DNA from: Streptomyces sp. NBC_01549
GTDB taxonomy: Bacteria > Actinomycetota > Actinomycetes > Streptomycetales > Streptomycetaceae
NCBI RefSeq assembly: GCF_026339955.1
Contig: NZ_JAPEPW010000001.1
Coordinates: forward strand, 6,717,001 to 6,781,000
DNA: 64,000 nucleotides
Direction of reading: 5' to 3'
This document shows, in pieces, positions 61,209 to 64,000 of the stretch. Each line of letters begins with the position of its first letter. Positions within the stretch are counted from its first letter, which is position 1. The notes beneath the pieces were generated by a model. That model saw only the letters and a list, made by a program, of their open reading frames with translations. It ran no database searches and was not told where the DNA came from. The translations under genes and the position numbers were made by a program.

Positions 61209-61713
61209 CGAATTCCGTAGGGTGACCGACGGATCGCGCCGGTTCAAGGTTGCGCAAAGACTTCGGGGGGCCGCCCCAAGGGGAAGCCCGAGCTCCGCGG
61301 GGCCGTCCATCGCCCCTGTCCGGGTGGCGGGTTGACCCTTCCCGCCCTGGTCACGGAGGGTCTGGCGCTACGCCGAACGAGTGGCGCGCGAGAGGGGATA
61401 CATCATCAAATAGGCGCAGATCTGCGGCCGATGAACGCTGATCGACTCACGACGGTTACCTCGTGTTTTCAGCCCCATCGAGCGGGCGCCCGCTCATTTG
61501 GTTACCCTGTAGCGGACGGACAGCCCGCAGGGTTTCCACCCACACCCAAGGTCCGTCCCGGGACAGCCGGTCACCACGGCCTGCTCTCACACGAGTTACC
61601 GGCGCCACCGCGTCCTTAACTGCCTTCGACTCAGACCCGAGCGGATGTCCGGCGACCGGAAGCAGACTGGCCCTGTACATCCCGAGGGTGACCCGACACA
61701 TAAGGAGTGCGCG
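61209..61713. other. Gene-free stretch between the permease and a small peptide gene
   Basis: About 500 bp with no convincing gene on either strand. It presumably contains the permease promoter on the left and the small peptide promoter on the right. No repeats or clear terminators were recognised; codon periodicity is weak. Confidence 0.4.
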
Positions 61714-61890
61714 GTGACACCGGAGAAGACGAATCGCGATCAGCGCCCCAAGGAAGGCACGGAGCGCGGAGGCGGCCGGCCCGAGAAGAAGCTCGGCAGC
61801 CTCGACGTGTGGGCCAGGTCCGCCCCGATCCGCCTGGCGGGGTACGAGGACGACCTCGCCGAGCCCCACATCCTGCCCAGCGTGGACTGA
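61714..61890 (+). CDS. Small 58-residue protein of unknown function
   Basis: A 58-residue peptide starting at a GTG with AAGGAG six bases upstream, an excellent ribosome site. The N-terminal half is charged (TPEKTNRDQRPKEGTERGGG). The C-terminal half has a distinct pattern (LDVWARSAPIRLAGYEDD, then AEPHILPSVD). It is too short for an enzyme and has no signal peptide. A leader-plus-core shape could suggest a RiPP precursor, but no modifying enzyme lies nearby. The gene is 60 bp before a GNAT gene in the same direction. Confidence 0.65.
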   Translation: MTPEKTNRDQRPKEGTERGGGRPEKKLGSLDVWARSAPIRLAGYEDDLAEPHILPSVD

Positions 61891-61950
61891 CCGCTCCCGG
61901 CGGGACTTCATCGCGATCGCTGACGGCATGGGCGTGCCAGACTCGCGTCC

Positions 61951-62433
61951 ATGCTGATCAGAGAAGCCGCGGCCGACGACTGGCCGCGGATCTGGCCTTT
62001 CTGGCACCGGATCGTCGCCGCTGGTGAGACGTACACCTGGGACCCGGGCACCTCGCAGGAGGCGGCCCGGGCCCTGTGGATGGCACCGGGCAAGCGCGTG
62101 TACGTCGCCGAGGACGCCACCGGAGCGGTCGTCGGCTCGGCCTATGTCACCCCCAACTACGGCGGGCCCGCCTCTCGCGTGGCCAACGCCGGATTCATGG
62201 TCGACCCCGACCACGCCGGGCGCGGTATCGGCCGTGCCCTCGCCGAGCACATCCTCGCCGCGGCGAAGGCCGACGGCTACCGGGGCATGGTCTTCAACGC
62301 CGTCGTGGAGACCAATCCCGCCGTCACGCTGTGGACCGCGCTCGGCTTCACGATCCTCGGCACCGTGCCGGACGCCTACGAGCACCCCCGGCACGGGCGG
62401 GTGGGGCTGCACATCATGTACAAGGCGCTGTGA
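61951..62433 (+). CDS. GNAT family N-acetyltransferase
   Basis: A 160-residue GNAT with the acetyl-CoA loop in NAGFMVDPDHAGRGIGRALA, a preceding strand VAEDATGAVVGSAYVTPNYG, and the later ALGFTILGTVPDA motif. The substrate is not known. It is probably co-transcribed with the small peptide gene upstream. Length and layout match phosphinothricin acetyltransferase relatives, but that activity cannot be claimed. Confidence 0.9.
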   Translation: MLIREAAADDWPRIWPFWHRIVAAGETYTWDPGTSQEAARALWMAPGKRVYVAEDATGAVVGSAYVTPNYGGPASRVANAGFMVDPDHAGRGIGRALAEHILAAAKADGYRGMVFNAVVETNPAVTLWTALGFTILGTVPDAYEHPRHGRVGLHIMYKAL

Positions 62434-62466
62434 AGCCCCCGCGCTCCCTGGGCGTGCCGTCGCTCC

Positions 62467-63810
62467 TCAGCCCAGTGGTGCCGTCCGCCGCCACGGCCGC
62501 AGCTCCTCCAACTGCCCCGCCAGCTCAAGGAGTTCAAGCTCGGATCCGGGCCGCCCGACCAGCTGTACAGCCGCCGGGGCCCCGCTCGGCAGCGTCCCGA
62601 ACGGCACCGCCATCGCGGGCCATCCGGTGAGGTTCCAGGGCGGCGTCAGCGGCGAGTAGGACGTGTTGACCAGCACATTGCGCAGCCAGCCCCGCTGGTG
62701 CCACGGCGCGGCGGCCGGCCCCCGCCGGGCCAGCGCCGGGGTGAGCAGTACGTCGTGCTCCGCGAAGAACGGCTCCAGACGTCCGCGCAGCTGCTCGCGG
62801 CGCTCGCCCGTGCGTACCCCGGCCACGAAGCGGCGTCCCACGGCGGCGTGCACCCGGGTCCGCCGGGCGAGCCGGCGCGGGTCGAGGTCCTCGGCGTCCA
62901 CCGCGGTGCCCGCCGTCCAGTGCGTCAGCGCGGCGGTGCCCAGCCAGTAGGGGTACGGCGGGTCGGCGGGCCGCACCTGGTGGCCCGCCCCCGCCAGCGA
63001 CTCCGCCGCCTCCCGGGCCGCGTTCGCGTACGGGCGGCCGACGGCCACGCCGAGCAGTGGACTGCGCACGGAGACGGCCACCTTGCGGACGAGGTTGCCC
63101 GAGGGGCGTATCGCCTCGGTGTCCGCAAGGACCCCGAACATCAGACGGGCGTCCTCGACCGTGGTCGCGAGCGGCCCGTTCTCCGACATGCCGAACCAGT
63201 CGCCGTGACCGATGCCCGCCGGGATCGTGTCATGGCCCGGCTTGAGCCCGAGGATGCCGCAGTTGGCGGCCGGGATGCGCAGTGAGCCCATCCCGTCGTT
63301 GCCCAGCGCGATCGGCACCATCCCGGCGGCGACCGCGGCCGCGCTGCCGCCTGAGGAGCCGCCGGCCGTGCGCGAGGTGTCCCAGGGGTTGCGGGCCGTG
63401 CCGTGCACACCCTCGGAGGTGCCGAAGACGCAGAGTTCGGGCACGTTGGTCAGACCCACGACCACCGCGCCCGCCGCGCGCAGCCGCGCCACCGTCACAT
63501 GGTCGTGGTCGGCGGGGGTGTCCTCGGTCGCGGCGGAGCCGTTGCGGTTCGACTCGCCGCGCACCGCGAGGTTGTCCTTGATGGCCACGGGCACTCCCGC
63601 GAGGGGGAGTTCGGCCAGGTCCGCGCGGCCGGCCAGTTCGTCGGCCGCCGCGAGCGCCGCCTCGGCCCGCACGACACGGAAGGCACCCACGCGTGCGTCG
63701 AGCCGCTCGATGCGGGCGAGGTGGTCGGCCACCACCTGGCGGGGCGTGGCCCGCTTCTCGCGTACGGCTGCGGCGATCTCGGTGGCGGTCCGGCCGGCCC
63801 AGCTGGTCAC
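62467..63810 (-). CDS. Amidase signature family protein
   Basis: A 447-residue amidase. The catalytic triad is visible: Lys in GVPVAIKDNLAVRG, the cis-Ser in TAGGSSGGSAAAVAAGM, and the nucleophile Ser in ALGNDGMGSLRIPAANCG. It should hydrolyse an amide or aryl-amide bond. It lacks the extra GatA features and neighbours, so it is unlikely to be GatA. It converges with the GNAT gene, 33 bp away. Confidence 0.92.
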   Translation of the reverse strand: MTSWAGRTATEIAAAVREKRATPRQVVADHLARIERLDARVGAFRVVRAEAALAAADELAGRADLAELPLAGVPVAIKDNLAVRGESNRNGSAATEDTPADHDHVTVARLRAAGAVVVGLTNVPELCVFGTSEGVHGTARNPWDTSRTAGGSSGGSAAAVAAGMVPIALGNDGMGSLRIPAANCGILGLKPGHDTIPAGIGHGDWFGMSENGPLATTVEDARLMFGVLADTEAIRPSGNLVRKVAVSVRSPLLGVAVGRPYANAAREAAESLAGAGHQVRPADPPYPYWLGTAALTHWTAGTAVDAEDLDPRRLARRTRVHAAVGRRFVAGVRTGERREQLRGRLEPFFAEHDVLLTPALARRGPAAAPWHQRGWLRNVLVNTSYSPLTPPWNLTGWPAMAVPFGTLPSGAPAAVQLVGRPGSELELLELAGQLEELRPWRRTAPLG

Positions 63811-64000
63811 GGGTGCTCCTCGGGGGCAGGGGATTACTGGTGAGTACGAGGAGCACTGTGCCCGCCGGTGGGGTGCCGCGTCGAGAGTCGCCGCCCTTGG
63901 ACATTCGGACCGGTCTTGTTGGACTTTTGCGCTCGGGCTTGTCCGGTATCTCCAGGGAGACGCAGATCATCCGATCACTTGCTCAAATCTTCTGCCTACC
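63811..64000. other. Gene-free end of the window
   Basis: These 190 bp upstream of the amidase gene contain no complete gene. They presumably hold its promoter and possibly the start of a neighbour cut by the window edge. No specific site was recognised. Confidence 0.4.

Overview
The window is high-GC, actinobacterial chromosomal DNA, almost certainly Streptomyces. Third codon positions are strongly G/C and GTG/TTG starts with AGGAG-type ribosome sites are common. It also holds an RsbW-like ATPase next to an XRE/DUF5753 regulator and a DUF397 protein, an actinobacterial glgA/glgC pair and a WS/DGAT acyltransferase. These calls come from reading motifs and translations; no database search was run.

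The left two thirds (about 0.2-41.9 kb) is a dense anti-phage island. Block A (166-10013, minus strand) is one compact operon. It encodes an ABC ATPase with a zinc-hook CxxC, a small 131-residue partner and a coiled-coil protein of unknown function (together resembling ABC three-component / Lamassu-type systems). These are followed by an McrB-like GTPase with DUF4357-like and EVE-like modules, McrC, and a UvrD-type helicase with a RelE-like N-terminus. Block B (10287-15314) holds a second McrBC-like pair whose McrB reading frame is broken inside its EVE domain, a free-standing EVE protein, and a protein whose C-terminus looks Mrr-like. A small Streptomyces regulatory cassette (15426-17105) and an EcsC-family gene follow.

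Block C (18376-41900) is the most interesting part. It has the core of a class 1 DISARM system (drmD and drmMI on the minus strand, drmA and drmB on the plus strand) split into two divergent operons. At the divergence point lie two unusual genes. One is a 2100-residue Ser/Thr protein kinase fused to a DEAD/DEAH helicase with DUF1998 and a possible C-terminal nuclease. The other is a 1272-residue sigma-70-family protein with all sigma regions and a very long coiled-coil tail. The phospholipase-D gene drmC is not seen; a small SF1 NTPase sits at the end of the plus-strand operon instead. My working model, an inference, is a signal-regulated DISARM variant: the kinase-helicase senses or transduces and the dedicated sigma factor drives expression.

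After about 640 bp of gene-free DNA, ordinary chromosome resumes: panD, a GNAT protein, an Asp/Glu racemase-like protein, a proline-rich peptide, gnd, a secreted Rpf-like/LysM/M23 cell-wall protein, a DMT-family membrane protein with a repeat tail, a FhuF-like iron-sulfur protein, glgA, glgC, a secreted PA14/GH2 glycosidase, a WS/DGAT enzyme, two SDR proteins, an HD-like protein, a permease behind a CsoR-type operator, a small peptide, a GNAT and an amidase. A 168-bp MITE-like element with perfect 25-bp terminal inverted repeats sits between the two SDR genes and supplies the stop codon of one. Several strong hairpin terminators separate the housekeeping units.
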